From: Acidimicrobiales bacterium
GTDB lineage: Bacteria > Actinomycetota > Acidimicrobiia > Acidimicrobiales > SZUA-35
Length of the DNA stretch: 51,856 bases
Assembly (NCBI GenBank): GCA_020630065.1
Contig: JAHDCC010000011.1
Span: forward strand, 33,781 to 85,636
Direction of reading: 5' to 3'
Below are positions 8,731-18,274 of this stretch, one piece after another. Positions within the stretch are counted from its first letter, which is position 1. Every line of letters begins with the position of its first letter. The position numbers and the translations under genes were made by a program. Under the pieces are notes generated by a model. The model had not been told where the DNA came from. It did not search any database and was given only the letters and a program-made list of their open reading frames with translations.

Positions 8731-9144
8731 ATGTTTCAAACCGAAGTAGAGTTCACGCTGCCCAAAGGATACGTCGACGCCGACGGCGAACTGCACCGCA
8801 CAGGAGTAATGCGGCTCGCCACCGCTGCCGACGAAATCCTGCCACTCAAAGACCCAAGAGTCCAACAAAACCCGGCGTATCTGGCCGTGATTGTTCTAGC
8901 TCGGGTTATCACCCGGCTCGGATCACTGCCCGACGTCAACACCAAAGTAATCGAAGGCCTATTTGCCAGCGACATGAGTTACCTACAGGCCATGTACGAA
9001 CAGCTCAACGGCGACCACGACACTTCACCCTCGGAGTCCCCACAAAACGGAACCGACACAGTAACCCCGCTTCGTGGCAGCACCCAGTACCCGTCTTCGT
9101 ATTCAGCCATCGCTGGGTCGACGACCCCGGTTGGTCAGATATGA
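8731..9144 (+). CDS. Phage-tail-assembly-type protein
   Basis: 137 aa. The first ~95 residues (FTLPKGYVDADGELHRTGVMRLATAADEILPLKDPRVQQNPAYLAVIVLARVI) match a conserved actinobacterial eCIS protein usually named phage tail assembly protein, and recall the small tail-assembly chaperone families of phages. The last ~45 residues are Ser/Thr/Pro-rich and variable. It has an AAGGA ribosome-binding site and overlaps the DUF6760 gene by ATGA. A chaperone pair with DUF6760, as in phage tail-chaperone pairs, is an inference from position and size. Confidence 0.75.
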   Translation: MFQTEVEFTLPKGYVDADGELHRTGVMRLATAADEILPLKDPRVQQNPAYLAVIVLARVITRLGSLPDVNTKVIEGLFASDMSYLQAMYEQLNGDHDTSPSESPQNGTDTVTPLRGSTQYPSSYSAIAGSTTPVGQI

Positions 9145-9326
9145 AAACCTATCCCGTAGACGAGTTGTATCGAGAGATGGCGTTCATCGCATTCCATTTC
9201 CATTGGCCACTCTCTGAGCTAATGCAGCTAGAACACGGCGAGCGGCGTCGATGGTGCGAAGAGATTTCAGGAATAAATCGTGAGCTAGACGGCATCTCCG
9301 AAAACCCGTTTGAGATGATCGGCTGA
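9141..9326 (+). CDS. DUF6760-type small eCIS protein
   Basis: 61 aa, translationally coupled through an ATGA overlap. The sequence YPVDELYREMAFIAFHFHWPLSELMQLEHGERRRWCEEISGINREL fits the small conserved helical protein (DUF6760) repeatedly found between the two tube genes of actinobacterial eCIS. No catalytic motif is visible. Its fixed place suggests a role in assembly, perhaps with the preceding tail-assembly protein. Confidence 0.8.
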   Translation: MKTYPVDELYREMAFIAFHFHWPLSELMQLEHGERRRWCEEISGINRELDGISENPFEMIG

Positions 9327-9327
9327 C

Positions 9328-9753
9328 ATGACTCGCCCGGACCCATACCGGTCCTTCCGGTTTCGCGTCGAAATCGGCGGGACCCAAGAAGGCGGCTTCC
9401 AGATGGTGAGCGGCCTGGAACGCGTCACCGAATTCGAGCCGTACCGAGAAGGCGGTGTCAACGAATACGAACACCAACTGGCGGTGCAATCAACGTTCCC
9501 TCCACTGATACTCACACGCGGTCTCGTCGACGTTCGACTGTGGGACTGGCATCAGGACGTCATCAACGGGACGATTGAACGGCAAGTCGTGTCGGTGGTG
9601 TTGTTGGATGAAACCGGTAACGACGAAGTGTGGCGTTGGATATGTGTCGGAGCGTTGCCGTCTCGATGGGCGGGAGCCGAACTCGACGCACTAACCGGAG
9701 CAGTAGCAACCGAGTCGGTAGAACTCGTTCACCAAGGGATGACTCGACAATGA
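9328..9753 (+). CDS. Second eCIS tube protein (gp19-like, tube initiator candidate)
   Basis: 141 aa. It opens MTRPDPYRSFRFRVEIGGTQEGGFQMVSGLE, the gp19 tube pattern, with a central RGLVDVRLWDWHQDVINGTIERQVVSVVLLDE. It is clearly related in fold to the 8262 protein but diverged. In Afp/PVC a second tube paralogue forms the baseplate-proximal ring that connects the hub to the shaft, and its place next to the LysM and hub genes fits that role. It starts one base after the previous stop. Confidence 0.9.
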   Translation: MTRPDPYRSFRFRVEIGGTQEGGFQMVSGLERVTEFEPYREGGVNEYEHQLAVQSTFPPLILTRGLVDVRLWDWHQDVINGTIERQVVSVVLLDETGNDEVWRWICVGALPSRWAGAELDALTGAVATESVELVHQGMTRQ

Positions 9754-10373
9754 AGACCCGTATCTCTACATGGTCTCGCCCGAAACTTCAATACCCACGT
9801 ATAGCGTCGAGGCTCACCCAAAAGCGCGACCCAGGTCGACCCTCATCGGTCGCTGTACCTACCGACCACGAGTTTGAACAAAACAACTTTGGGTTTAAAC
9901 CCCTGTCGTTGGCTTTTCGGGCAGCTCTCCAAAACGAACCAGCCGAAGCACCATCGGCGACATGGGCGCCGCGCTTGGCGTTAACCATCCAAAACCACGA
10001 TCACATCCACGTCGACAGTCGAACCCTGCGACACGCTCACTCGAACGTCGTTTCCAACAGCTACGTGACCGGTCGATGGAAACCGATCTCTCGAGTGCAT
10101 CGCCGAGGCACAGCCGAAGTCGGTGATCAAGTAACTTCAGCGTTGGTTCGTCGGTCGCGTCCGGTCGAAACCTGGGACATTTCACGAGTGGACCGGGTGT
10201 ATCGATCCCCCCGAGTGGAAATCACAAACTCGGCGGTCGTCGCCCGTGGACGTTCAACCCCAACTAAACCGAACCCGACTTCCCCGATCGACATGAACAA
10301 ACTCGACAACGAACTGTGGGCCCGGTTTGAGAAACGTATCCGCATCGACCGTGAACGACGAGGAAGGGGCTAG
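9750..10373 (+). CDS. Basic eCIS protein of unknown function
   Basis: 207 aa from ATG 9750, which overlaps the tube stop (ATGA); a longer in-frame reading from 9630 lies inside the tube gene and is not used. The protein is rich in Arg, Pro and Ser and low in predicted secondary structure, except for a short C-terminal helix (MNKLDNELWARFEKRIRIDRERRGRG). Proteins with a disordered body and this kind of basic helical tail occur at the same position in other actinobacterial eCIS as I recall them. It may be an assembly scaffold or adaptor; no domain supports a firm call. Confidence 0.7.
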   Translation: MKTRISTWSRPKLQYPRIASRLTQKRDPGRPSSVAVPTDHEFEQNNFGFKPLSLAFRAALQNEPAEAPSATWAPRLALTIQNHDHIHVDSRTLRHAHSNVVSNSYVTGRWKPISRVHRRGTAEVGDQVTSALVRRSRPVETWDISRVDRVYRSPRVEITNSAVVARGRSTPTKPNPTSPIDMNKLDNELWARFEKRIRIDRERRGRG

Positions 10374-10379
10374 GTAAAC

Positions 10380-11060
10380 ATGAAACAGAATCTGACAAAA
10401 GCCATCGTCGAAATCTTAGATGGACGCAACAAAAACAAGACTGTCGAAGTTCTCTTCAACCCAACCGAATACAGCGTCGAATATTCGGCGACGTTCCAAG
10501 AGACCGCCCCGCCGGGTCTGTCGAACCCGATCATCCAGTTCGTAAACGGAAACAGTCAAGTCTTGACCATGGACTTGCTGTTCGACACCTACTCAAACGA
10601 AGCATCCGCCGACGTGTCCGAACGAACCAGAGCATTCACCGATTTGGTGTCAATCGACGGAGATTTACACGCCCCGCCTCGAGTCAGGTTCCTTTGGGGA
10701 ACGTTCGAATTCAAAGCCGTGGTCGAACAGGTTTCGCAAGTCTTCACCATGTTCGTCTCCGACGGGACACCGGTTCGCGCCACGTTGTCGGTCACGTTCA
10801 AACAGTACCGGCCGATCAGCGAACAGCTCGAACAGCCTCGTCTCAACTCGGCTGACAAAACGAAGCGACGGGTGTTCGAATCTCACGACAGCCTCTGGAA
10901 CATGGCGTACCGAGAATACGGCGAAGTCAAATTCTGGCGGCTCATCGCCTGGGAAAACCGCATAGAGAACCCTCGCCGAATCGAACCCGGCACCGTTTTG
11001 ACGCTACCCCCGATCGAAGACTTCAGAGACTTGGAGGTGTTCAATGCAGACAATACGTGA
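10380..11060 (+). CDS. LysM-containing CIS tube/baseplate protein (Afp7-like)
   Basis: 226 aa. The N-terminal ~150 residues (VEILDGRNKNKTVEVLFNPTEYSVEYSATFQE, PRVRFLWGTFEFKAVVEQV) fit the CIS tube domain of Afp7/gp53-gp54-like adaptor proteins. Residues ~165-215 are a LysM (ESHDSLWNMAYREYGEVKFWRLIAWENRI ... PGTVLTLPP). In T4-like baseplates such proteins join the hub to the first tube ring; the LysM may help the particle engage the wall. The ribosome-binding site is AAGGGG, and the gene overlaps the hub gene by 17 bases. Confidence 0.92.
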   Translation: MKQNLTKAIVEILDGRNKNKTVEVLFNPTEYSVEYSATFQETAPPGLSNPIIQFVNGNSQVLTMDLLFDTYSNEASADVSERTRAFTDLVSIDGDLHAPPRVRFLWGTFEFKAVVEQVSQVFTMFVSDGTPVRATLSVTFKQYRPISEQLEQPRLNSADKTKRRVFESHDSLWNMAYREYGEVKFWRLIAWENRIENPRRIEPGTVLTLPPIEDFRDLEVFNADNT

Positions 11061-12180
11061 GTTGGAACAACTCCACGAAGACTTCTACGTTCCGACCTTT
11101 GTCATCAAAGTCGGAAGACGAGACGTTGTTCGCGAACTGTTCCTAACAGTTTCGTCGGTCAGCATAGATCTCAAAGAAAAGGCAGCAGGCCGGTTTTCGT
11201 TCACGGTCGCCAGCTCGTTCGACTGGGAGTACCGAGAATTTAAATACCTCCAAGGCGAACAACGACTTGACCTTCTCGACCTGTTTTTCTTCGGAGCGCC
11301 GGTTGAAGTATCGATCGGTTACGGCGACCCGTCAAAGATAGAAGAACGTCCAATGCTGACCGGGATCATCACCGAACTGGCTACCAGTTTTTCCGCCGGG
11401 GGAACGCCGGAGCTGACGGTGTCAGGCTACGACGACCTGTACTGGATGACTCTTGGGAAAACCACGCGAGATTGGGAAGGTACCCCCGACTCTGAAGCCG
11501 TTGCCGATGTGGCCACTCGAAACGATCTAACCGCCGACGTTGAACCGACCGTACCGGTCCGGGAACGAATCGATCAGAACGAAGAGACCGACATCGCGTT
11601 CATCCAACGCCTGTCCGACCAAAACGGGTACACGTTTTACCTGCGAGATGGCACCCTTGTGTTCCGTCGTCGACTCAACCAGAACGCCCCGATCCTTGAA
11701 CTCGAATGGGGTAAAGGCCTTGTCGGTTTCAGCCCTGAAGCGAAACTGGGGCGACAAATCACTGAAGTCATCGTCAAAGGCCGGGCGCCCAAAGCAGGCG
11801 AAGAAGTTGAAGGCCGCGCCACTAAAGTCGACGTGAGCGGCGACGGCGAACCAGCGCTAAAAGGTCCAGAAGCCGTCGAGCAAGCTACGGGGCAGACCGT
11901 CGATACAACGTTGACGATACGAACCGCCGTCCACACCCAAGACGAAGCCGAAGCTCGCGCTAAGGGCATTATGGAAGAACGGGCCCAAGATTTTGTTACC
12001 GGCAGCGGCGAGTCGATCGGACTCCCCGAAATCATGCCCGACGTCAACATCCTGCTAGGCGGCATGGGTCGCGGATTTTCTAAAACCTACTACGTCTCAG
12101 AAGCCACCCATACGTTGGACTCGGGCGGCTACAAAACCATTTTCAACGTTCAGGAGACAGTGATCGATGGACGCGCTTAG
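11044..12180 (+). CDS. Baseplate hub protein, gpD/phage late control family
   Basis: 378 aa, starting inside the LysM gene with GGAGG at 11033-11037. The protein has the gpD/gp27-like layout: an N-terminal FVIKVGRRDVVRELFLTVSS segment, VEVSIGYGDPSKIEERPMLTGIITEL, and SGYDDLYWMTLGKTTRDWEG (the typical G-D-hydrophobic core). It then has AFIQRLSDQNGYTFYLRDGTLVF. These form the trimeric hub beneath the tube. Together with the separate spike gene that follows it corresponds to a split VgrG/Afp8. Confidence 0.93.
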   Translation: MQTIRELEQLHEDFYVPTFVIKVGRRDVVRELFLTVSSVSIDLKEKAAGRFSFTVASSFDWEYREFKYLQGEQRLDLLDLFFFGAPVEVSIGYGDPSKIEERPMLTGIITELATSFSAGGTPELTVSGYDDLYWMTLGKTTRDWEGTPDSEAVADVATRNDLTADVEPTVPVRERIDQNEETDIAFIQRLSDQNGYTFYLRDGTLVFRRRLNQNAPILELEWGKGLVGFSPEAKLGRQITEVIVKGRAPKAGEEVEGRATKVDVSGDGEPALKGPEAVEQATGQTVDTTLTIRTAVHTQDEAEARAKGIMEERAQDFVTGSGESIGLPEIMPDVNILLGGMGRGFSKTYYVSEATHTLDSGGYKTIFNVQETVIDGRA

Positions 12181-12742
12181 CGACCCGGGTGGCCGGGAAA
12201 CAAGTGGCCGTTCCGACGGCTACATTTCCGGTCTGGCCGTCGGCACCGTAACCACAAACGCCGACGAAGCGAACCTTGGTCGGGTTCGCGTGCGGCTGCC
12301 ATGGCACGCCGAAAACAAAGAAACGTACTGGGCCAAAACCGCGGTGCCTATGGCGGGTGAAGATCGAGGCATGTTTATGGTGCCCGAGCCTGGTGACGAG
12401 GTCCTGCTCGGCTTCGAAAACGGAGACCCGTCGCACCCCTACGTGATCGGCAGCCTTTGGAGCGAGAGCCGCCGGCCACCGGTCAGCGAATTGGGGCTGG
12501 AAGAACGAGTGATTAAAACCCGTAGCGGACACGTCCTACGTTTCTCCGATGCCGCCGACCAACCCGAAATCGAACTTTCGTTAGCTGACGGGAAAAGCGT
12601 CGTTCTAAACGAAGAAAACATCGAGCTTTCGGCCGGGGAAAGCCGAATTAGCATCACCGAAGGTTCGATCACAATAGCTGCCACAGAGATCAAGCTCGAA
12701 GGCGACGTGTCAGGTCTAGACGAACAAGGAAGAAGCTCATGA
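12167..12742 (+). CDS. Spike protein, gpV/gp5 OB-fold (VgrG-like)
   Basis: 191 aa, overlapping the hub gene by 14 bases with AGGAG at 12152-12156. Residues ~20-100 are the OB-fold of gpV/gp5 (GLAVGTVTTNADEANLGRVRVRLPWHAENKE, MFMVPEPGDEVLLGFENGDPSHPYVIGSLW). Residues ~110-180 form a short repetitive beta-helix (IELSLADGKSVVLNEENIELSAGESRISITEGSITIAATEIKLEG), the spike shaft. No lysozyme domain or effector fusion is present. No PAAR tip gene was found nearby, so the spike may be blunt or capped by another protein. Confidence 0.95.
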   Translation: MDALSDPGGRETSGRSDGYISGLAVGTVTTNADEANLGRVRVRLPWHAENKETYWAKTAVPMAGEDRGMFMVPEPGDEVLLGFENGDPSHPYVIGSLWSESRRPPVSELGLEERVIKTRSGHVLRFSDAADQPEIELSLADGKSVVLNEENIELSAGESRISITEGSITIAATEIKLEGDVSGLDEQGRSS

Positions 12743-13158
12743 ATCGACCAGTCGACGAACTAAACCGAGAAATACTGGGCACCGGTTGGGCGTTTCCTAC
12801 CAGCCTCACCTCAGGCGAAGGCCAAATAGCGTCTGTCTCGTACGAAGAAGATATCAAACAATCGATTCGAATTATTCTGCTCACCGCCAAAGGAGAGCGC
12901 GTCATGCGCCCCGAGTTCGGCTGCGGCATCCACGACCTTGTGTTTGGTGCGGTCAGTACCCAGTTCATTACCCGAGTTAAACGTGAAGTTACCGAAGCGC
13001 TGCGGCGCTACGAAGCCCGCATCGATGTGCGACGCGTCGACATCGAAACCGGACGGCTCGACGAAGGGCGGATGGACATCGTCATTGACTATCTGGTGCG
13101 AGCCACTAACCAGCCCGGAAATTTTGTGTTCCCGTTCTATATAAAGGAGGCCTTCTAA
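12739..13158 (+). CDS. GPW/gp25 baseplate wedge protein
   Basis: 139 aa with an ATGA overlap to the spike gene. The sequence contains the gp25 hallmarks: FPTSLTSGEGQIASVSYEEDIKQSIRIILLTAKGERVMRPEFGCGIHDLVFG, then a C-terminal RVDIETGRLDEGRMDIVIDYLVRATNQPGNFVFPFYI. Gp25 homologues are universal wedge components that nucleate the sheath from the baseplate. The family length is ~130-150 aa, so this is complete. Confidence 0.95.
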   Translation: MNRPVDELNREILGTGWAFPTSLTSGEGQIASVSYEEDIKQSIRIILLTAKGERVMRPEFGCGIHDLVFGAVSTQFITRVKREVTEALRRYEARIDVRRVDIETGRLDEGRMDIVIDYLVRATNQPGNFVFPFYIKEAF

Positions 13159-13159
13159 T

Positions 13160-16100
13160 ATGGCGCCTCAACCGCCGTCTTCGGACAGTCGACGAGCCTC
13201 AGCGTTACGTTCACTCCTGCTAGATATCACGCCGTCGGTCGCCCCCGACTGGTTCGGCCCCTCCCGGGAAGGAACCTTCGGTCGAGCCATGGTCGAGATA
13301 GCTTCCCGAATGGGTGAAGAAACGACTCGAAGGTTAGACCAAACAGCCCGCCGCGATCTGGCAGCGTTCTTCGACGCCATCGACATCGCCCCAGACCCGC
13401 CTCAGGCAGCCGAAGCCGTAGCGGTGTTTTCTCTAGCCGAAAACCGCGAAGCCCCGGTGTTTGCACCTCGTCGGGTGCGGCTAGCCGCCAACGTCGAAAA
13501 CGCTGACGTCACCTTCGAAACCGACTCGGCATTGTCGTTGACCCCGTCGAGATTGATGGACCTGATCGCCGTCGACTCAGTGACAGACCGAATCGAACGA
13601 AGCCCCGAAACGGTGACCATCCCTACACAACCTGTCGAGGAAATCGAGTCGTATGAACTCGTAGGATTCGTTGACCAAGGGTCCGACATTATCCAACTTA
13701 ACCCATCGACGGGGGTAGACGACGGCGATCTACTTCGAATCGGGAACGCCGCCTACCGAGTCGACAAAATCGAAGATGGACTGATTCGTCTATTGGATCC
13801 GCTCGAAGAACCCGCGGATGACGCGAGCCCAGTCCGCAAAGTCACTGCGTTTGAAACATACGACGCACGTGACGTGCAAGAGCATTCCTTTTTCGTTGGT
13901 CACGAGTCACTGTTCAACCTCGAACAAACCGCCCAAATTTCGCTGTGTTTTACGCCCTCATCGGTTTCTCAACGGCTGGCGAACCTCAACGTCTCGTTCG
14001 CATTGTGGGGAACCGTCGAAGGTGAAACCGAACCAGCTTGGCAACCAGTCGATCAGCTACGGGCGTCAGGGGGAGTTCTGACGTTGTCCAAAGATTGGGT
14101 CGGCACCGTCGACAAAGTCGATATCGAAGGCCAATCCAACAGATGGCTTCGAGTCAGTTTGGTTGATCCGTTAGAGGGGCCAAACCCGATCTCAATTTCG
14201 GCGACCCAACTCGAGATCCGGGTGCGTTCACAAGTGCCCGACACGAGGCCGGTCGCTCCAGCCCCACAGGCGTCGGGAACCAACACCATTCAGGCAGCGT
14301 TCACGAACCAATCTCCTCTGGCGGTCTCCGGTCGTTTTCTTCCCTTCGGAGCGGACCCGATACGGGCCGATGTTTTTGCCGTCGCCGCACCCGAGGCACT
14401 ATCTAAGCGTGGTGCAGAAGTTGGAATAGATTTCACCGTCGTTGACGAATCGGTGACCGTAATCGACGTTTCAGATTCAGCTGACGGTGGAACACGAGCG
14501 TACGGCGTCGGCCCTAACGGCGCCCTACAGTTCTTGCCGTTCGGCAATGCCGATGAGCGCCGCTGGCAGACGGTTGAATCACCTGAAGAGTCGGTCGAGT
14601 TCGACAACACTGCTATTCATACCGCCACCGTCGACGCCGGGGGCGGGGCGGTGAACGACCTGGTTGTCGTGGCCGATCGTCGTGGGCAATGGTGGTCGGC
14701 GCGTATCAGAGTCGACGCCGGAACACCCGCAGATCCGGTTTGGCATCGAATAGCGACCTTTTCGGACGGCAACGGCGTCGACGGTGAAATGACGTTCGAA
14801 TCGATAGCGCTCGTTCCGGTAGCTTCATCAGGTCGGGCCGTACTCGTCACGGCTGGGCAAGGCGCCATCTACGCCCTGATGTTAGACGCCGACGGTGATG
14901 ACCCCGAAGAGCGGTGGCAACAAGTAACCTTCGACCAGCTTTCAGGTTCGTTACCGGCGTTAGATAAGCCAGCCCGGTTCGCCCCGATCGGGGGTAACCC
15001 TCCAGCGGTGTCAGCCGACTTTGCCGAAGCGAACCTTATACTCGCCGACGCTGTAGGCCAACTGTGGCAAGTCATGATCGACCCGCAACGCCTCACAGGA
15101 AACCTGTACCTTCTCGACGACAAACGTCTATCTGCCCCCGATGTTCTGCCGGTAGCGTCGTTCTTCGACACCGACCAGGGCGAAGCGCTTTGGGTCACCT
15201 GGGCCGCCGCCGGTGACCGGTCGGTTGCCGCCACCCAAAAACTTGGAATGGGCAGCCCCATCCCAATCGAGTTCCCTGCCGGAAACCAAACCCAATTTTC
15301 TATGCCGAGCGGTGGGCGATTCTTGATCGGGACACCATCAACGGTGAATAACGAACGCCCGCCTACAGCTGCGATAGGTGTTGACGGTCGCGGGCGCGCA
15401 GTAGCCATGGTTTGGCAGCAGGGGACTCAGGCTGAGCTGACACCGCTACCGGAAACACTCACAAACAATCCGGCGCCGACCGGCACGTTCCTGATTCCGT
15501 CAACGTCCGGTGGCGCCCCGTCGGTAGCGTTCGCTGGGCCGTCCGCATCGCTGTACGTCTCATCAAACAACGTCGAGGAAGCCGACGTCAACGTGACACT
15601 CCACGATGGCGTCACATACACCGGATCGATTCCGGTAGATCGTCTGATCCTCGAACCGGCCCCCGCCGAAGAAGCCTCGATCGCCTACGACCTATCTACC
15701 CGTCTACGCATTACATCGGGGGAAACGAAGGTTTATGACCTGTCCGGGGTAGATCTACTACCCAGCCAGCAATACCGGTTCTTGCAAACCGTGATCAGCC
15801 CAGTCGGAAACCTTCAAGCGACTCCACAGCGAGTAACTAACCGAGACAAAATTCGATTGGATGTTGCCGACGCCGACACAAAACAAAACGACTATTTGGA
15901 GATTGAAGGTCGGGCCTACCAGATCGAAGGCGTTGAACGCGGCGTCGCAACGCTACGACGACGACTGCCGGAAGACATCGGGGATCTGGTCGAATACTCA
16001 ACCTTGCGGATAGTCAGATCTGCCGGGGGCAGACTCCGTTCCGACGACTTCGCAACACTAGTCAAAATCAACGGAGCCGCCGGTCTAGTCCCAGGTTCGC

Positions 16101-18274
16101 GGCTCGTGTTCGAAAACGCTACCCCGAACGTTCAACAGATCGAGGCTACAGCAACTCAACAACCAGCCCTTCAACCAAATGAGCTTTGGGTTAAGGTCGA
16201 CTCGGCTTGGGTGGTGCGTCCACCTGTCATCGACGGGGTCAGCCGGGCAACGATTGCCGGAAGACCTCCAGGCAGCGACGATTGGCTTTACGAACCGCCG
16301 TCACAGACGGCCACCAACCCAGAACTGGTTTGGGAGTTTTATGACGGCGACGGATGGCGGCTACTGGAGAATCTCAACGATTCGACCGGAAACCTTTTAA
16401 CTTCTGGTTCGATCAGCTTTCAGGTTCCTGAAACTATTCAGCCGGTAACTATCGGCGGGCGACAGGACTATTGGCTGCGGGCGACCCTGGTCGGCGGCGA
16501 CTATGGACAGGCGAAAAAAGTAACCACCGTGGTTCCGGTTTCGGAGGTCGAAGGAGCGACCCGGGAAACGGTCACATTCGACCGCTCAGGTTTACAACCT
16601 CCAGAGATCGCAGCTATAGAAGCGCGCTTCGAACAAGTCGACGTCGAGTCGGCCGAGTCCCTTCTGGTGCGTAATAACCTTGAGACGATCGATCAAACTC
16701 AGGCGGCGGCGGTGCCTTCTGCCCGGTTTGAACTATTCAACAATGTTGCGTCGCTCGACCGTTCGGTCAGCGGACGCGCACTCTATCTGGGTTTCGATAA
16801 ACCGATCGGGGTTAACCCACTAAACCTATTTGTTGACGTTGAAGATCAACTCGGAGACGGAAGCTTAGCGGCAGACATATTGTCCCCGGCAGGTTGGAGA
16901 AACGCTTCGCTGCTCGACAACACAAAAGGGATGCGTCGAAGAAACACGGTGGGTGTATTCCTCAACGACAACGCGGCCCCGACGCAGCTCTTCGGTGTTG
17001 AACGTTACTGGCTTCGTTTGCGACCTCAGCCCGATATCGACAACCCTCGCCACGTTGACGTAGACGACGAGTGGAGCCCGGTTATTCGTGGATTGTTCCC
17101 CAACGCTGTCTCCGTGCGTCAGGCACGCACTATCGACCAGGAACTTGTCGGCACGAGCCTTGGTGAGCCGTCGCTTCGACTGGCTCTTTCCGAAACCCCG
17201 GTTTTGCCGGACAGCCTCGAACTTCGAGTACGCGAAAAACTCGTCGACGAAGAGATCAAAAATCTTGCTAGAGAATACGACGCCGTCAACCAAACCGGTA
17301 TCTCTTCTCATCGTCCAGATCGGCAAGTCGCCGTGACGCTGGACGATGTGGCTGGCACATGGGTGTTGTGGAGACGAGTCGAAAGCTTTGTGGGGCTTGA
17401 CGGCGATGCTCGGGTGTATCAGGTCGACCCCGGTTCGGGTGCCGTCGTTTTTGGTGACGGGCGAAACGGAAAAATTCCGCCTGCTGGCCGTGACGCAATT
17501 CGAGCGTTCGAATATCAACACGGTGGCGGAGCGGTGGGTAACGTCAAAGCTTGGACCGAGATGTCGCTGCGTTCAACCCTCGAAGGCGTCGACGACATAG
17601 CGTTGCCTGTTGGTGCAGTGGGAGGCGCAGATGTGCCGACCGGAGACGAGACCTACACCGGCGCCCCCGACCGTCTACGGCATAGCGGTCAGGCGTTAGC
17701 GCCAGCCGACTTCGAAGCGTTAGCGGTTACTTCCTCGACCGACATCGTAAATGCTTGCTGCTTTTTTCCAGAAAAATTTGGTGACCCGATTCGGCTAGTT
17801 ATTGCGCAGAGGACGTCTCAACGATGCCCGCAGCCGACGGTTGAAACCGTCGACGTAGTCTCTGAACGGCTTCGGTCGAAAGGGTGGGGAAACCTAACTG
17901 AAGACGCCCTCGTAGTTGAAGGTCCACGATACATTTCGGTCAAAGTTCGGGTTGTGATTCGATCCCAACCAGGCCAGGTCAGTCAGGTCGAAGAGAACGC
18001 AGCCAATGCCCTTGTCGACTTCTTAGATCCGATTGAAGGTGGCCCGTCCAATGCGGGTTGGCCGTTCGGTCGCGGCCTTTGGAAGAGCGACATTTTACGC
18101 CTGGTCGAGTCGGTCGATGACGTCGAAATGATCGAATCGGTAAAGATCGAAGTTTGTCCGGAGTCGAAAGGCTGTGCCGATATTGGCCCCGACTCGATAC
18201 CAACCGATGCGTTGATCTGCGCCTTGCCAGACAACATTGACGTATCGGTCGAACCTGTTGAGGTGAGGTTATGA
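13160..18274 (+). CDS. Giant baseplate J-type wedge protein with inserted beta-propeller
   Basis: 1704 aa, far larger than the ~650-1000 aa usual for baseplate J/gp6/Afp11 proteins. GGAGG lies before ATG 13160. Residues 1-370 are a wedge N-terminal region. Near 370-430 comes the eCIS segment ending SGRFLPFGADPIRADVF and EALSKRGAEV. Residues ~440-812 hold repeated blade-like units (AYGVGPNGALQFLPF, DLVVVADRRGQWWSARI, LILADAVGQLWQVMI, AAIGVDGRGRAVAMVW), suggesting a six- or seven-bladed propeller. The C-terminal third has the J signature VFGDGRNGKIPPAGRDAI and EYQHGGGAVGNV. It should join hub to sheath; the propeller may point outward. Confidence 0.88.
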   Translation: MAPQPPSSDSRRASALRSLLLDITPSVAPDWFGPSREGTFGRAMVEIASRMGEETTRRLDQTARRDLAAFFDAIDIAPDPPQAAEAVAVFSLAENREAPVFAPRRVRLAANVENADVTFETDSALSLTPSRLMDLIAVDSVTDRIERSPETVTIPTQPVEEIESYELVGFVDQGSDIIQLNPSTGVDDGDLLRIGNAAYRVDKIEDGLIRLLDPLEEPADDASPVRKVTAFETYDARDVQEHSFFVGHESLFNLEQTAQISLCFTPSSVSQRLANLNVSFALWGTVEGETEPAWQPVDQLRASGGVLTLSKDWVGTVDKVDIEGQSNRWLRVSLVDPLEGPNPISISATQLEIRVRSQVPDTRPVAPAPQASGTNTIQAAFTNQSPLAVSGRFLPFGADPIRADVFAVAAPEALSKRGAEVGIDFTVVDESVTVIDVSDSADGGTRAYGVGPNGALQFLPFGNADERRWQTVESPEESVEFDNTAIHTATVDAGGGAVNDLVVVADRRGQWWSARIRVDAGTPADPVWHRIATFSDGNGVDGEMTFESIALVPVASSGRAVLVTAGQGAIYALMLDADGDDPEERWQQVTFDQLSGSLPALDKPARFAPIGGNPPAVSADFAEANLILADAVGQLWQVMIDPQRLTGNLYLLDDKRLSAPDVLPVASFFDTDQGEALWVTWAAAGDRSVAATQKLGMGSPIPIEFPAGNQTQFSMPSGGRFLIGTPSTVNNERPPTAAIGVDGRGRAVAMVWQQGTQAELTPLPETLTNNPAPTGTFLIPSTSGGAPSVAFAGPSASLYVSSNNVEEADVNVTLHDGVTYTGSIPVDRLILEPAPAEEASIAYDLSTRLRITSGETKVYDLSGVDLLPSQQYRFLQTVISPVGNLQATPQRVTNRDKIRLDVADADTKQNDYLEIEGRAYQIEGVERGVATLRRRLPEDIGDLVEYSTLRIVRSAGGRLRSDDFATLVKINGAAGLVPGSRLVFENATPNVQQIEATATQQPALQPNELWVKVDSAWVVRPPVIDGVSRATIAGRPPGSDDWLYEPPSQTATNPELVWEFYDGDGWRLLENLNDSTGNLLTSGSISFQVPETIQPVTIGGRQDYWLRATLVGGDYGQAKKVTTVVPVSEVEGATRETVTFDRSGLQPPEIAAIEARFEQVDVESAESLLVRNNLETIDQTQAAAVPSARFELFNNVASLDRSVSGRALYLGFDKPIGVNPLNLFVDVEDQLGDGSLAADILSPAGWRNASLLDNTKGMRRRNTVGVFLNDNAAPTQLFGVERYWLRLRPQPDIDNPRHVDVDDEWSPVIRGLFPNAVSVRQARTIDQELVGTSLGEPSLRLALSETPVLPDSLELRVREKLVDEEIKNLAREYDAVNQTGISSHRPDRQVAVTLDDVAGTWVLWRRVESFVGLDGDARVYQVDPGSGAVVFGDGRNGKIPPAGRDAIRAFEYQHGGGAVGNVKAWTEMSLRSTLEGVDDIALPVGAVGGADVPTGDETYTGAPDRLRHSGQALAPADFEALAVTSSTDIVNACCFFPEKFGDPIRLVIAQRTSQRCPQPTVETVDVVSERLRSKGWGNLTEDALVVEGPRYISVKVRVVIRSQPGQVSQVEENAANALVDFLDPIEGGPSNAGWPFGRGLWKSDILRLVESVDDVEMIESVKIEVCPESKGCADIGPDSIPTDALICALPDNIDVSVEPVEVRL

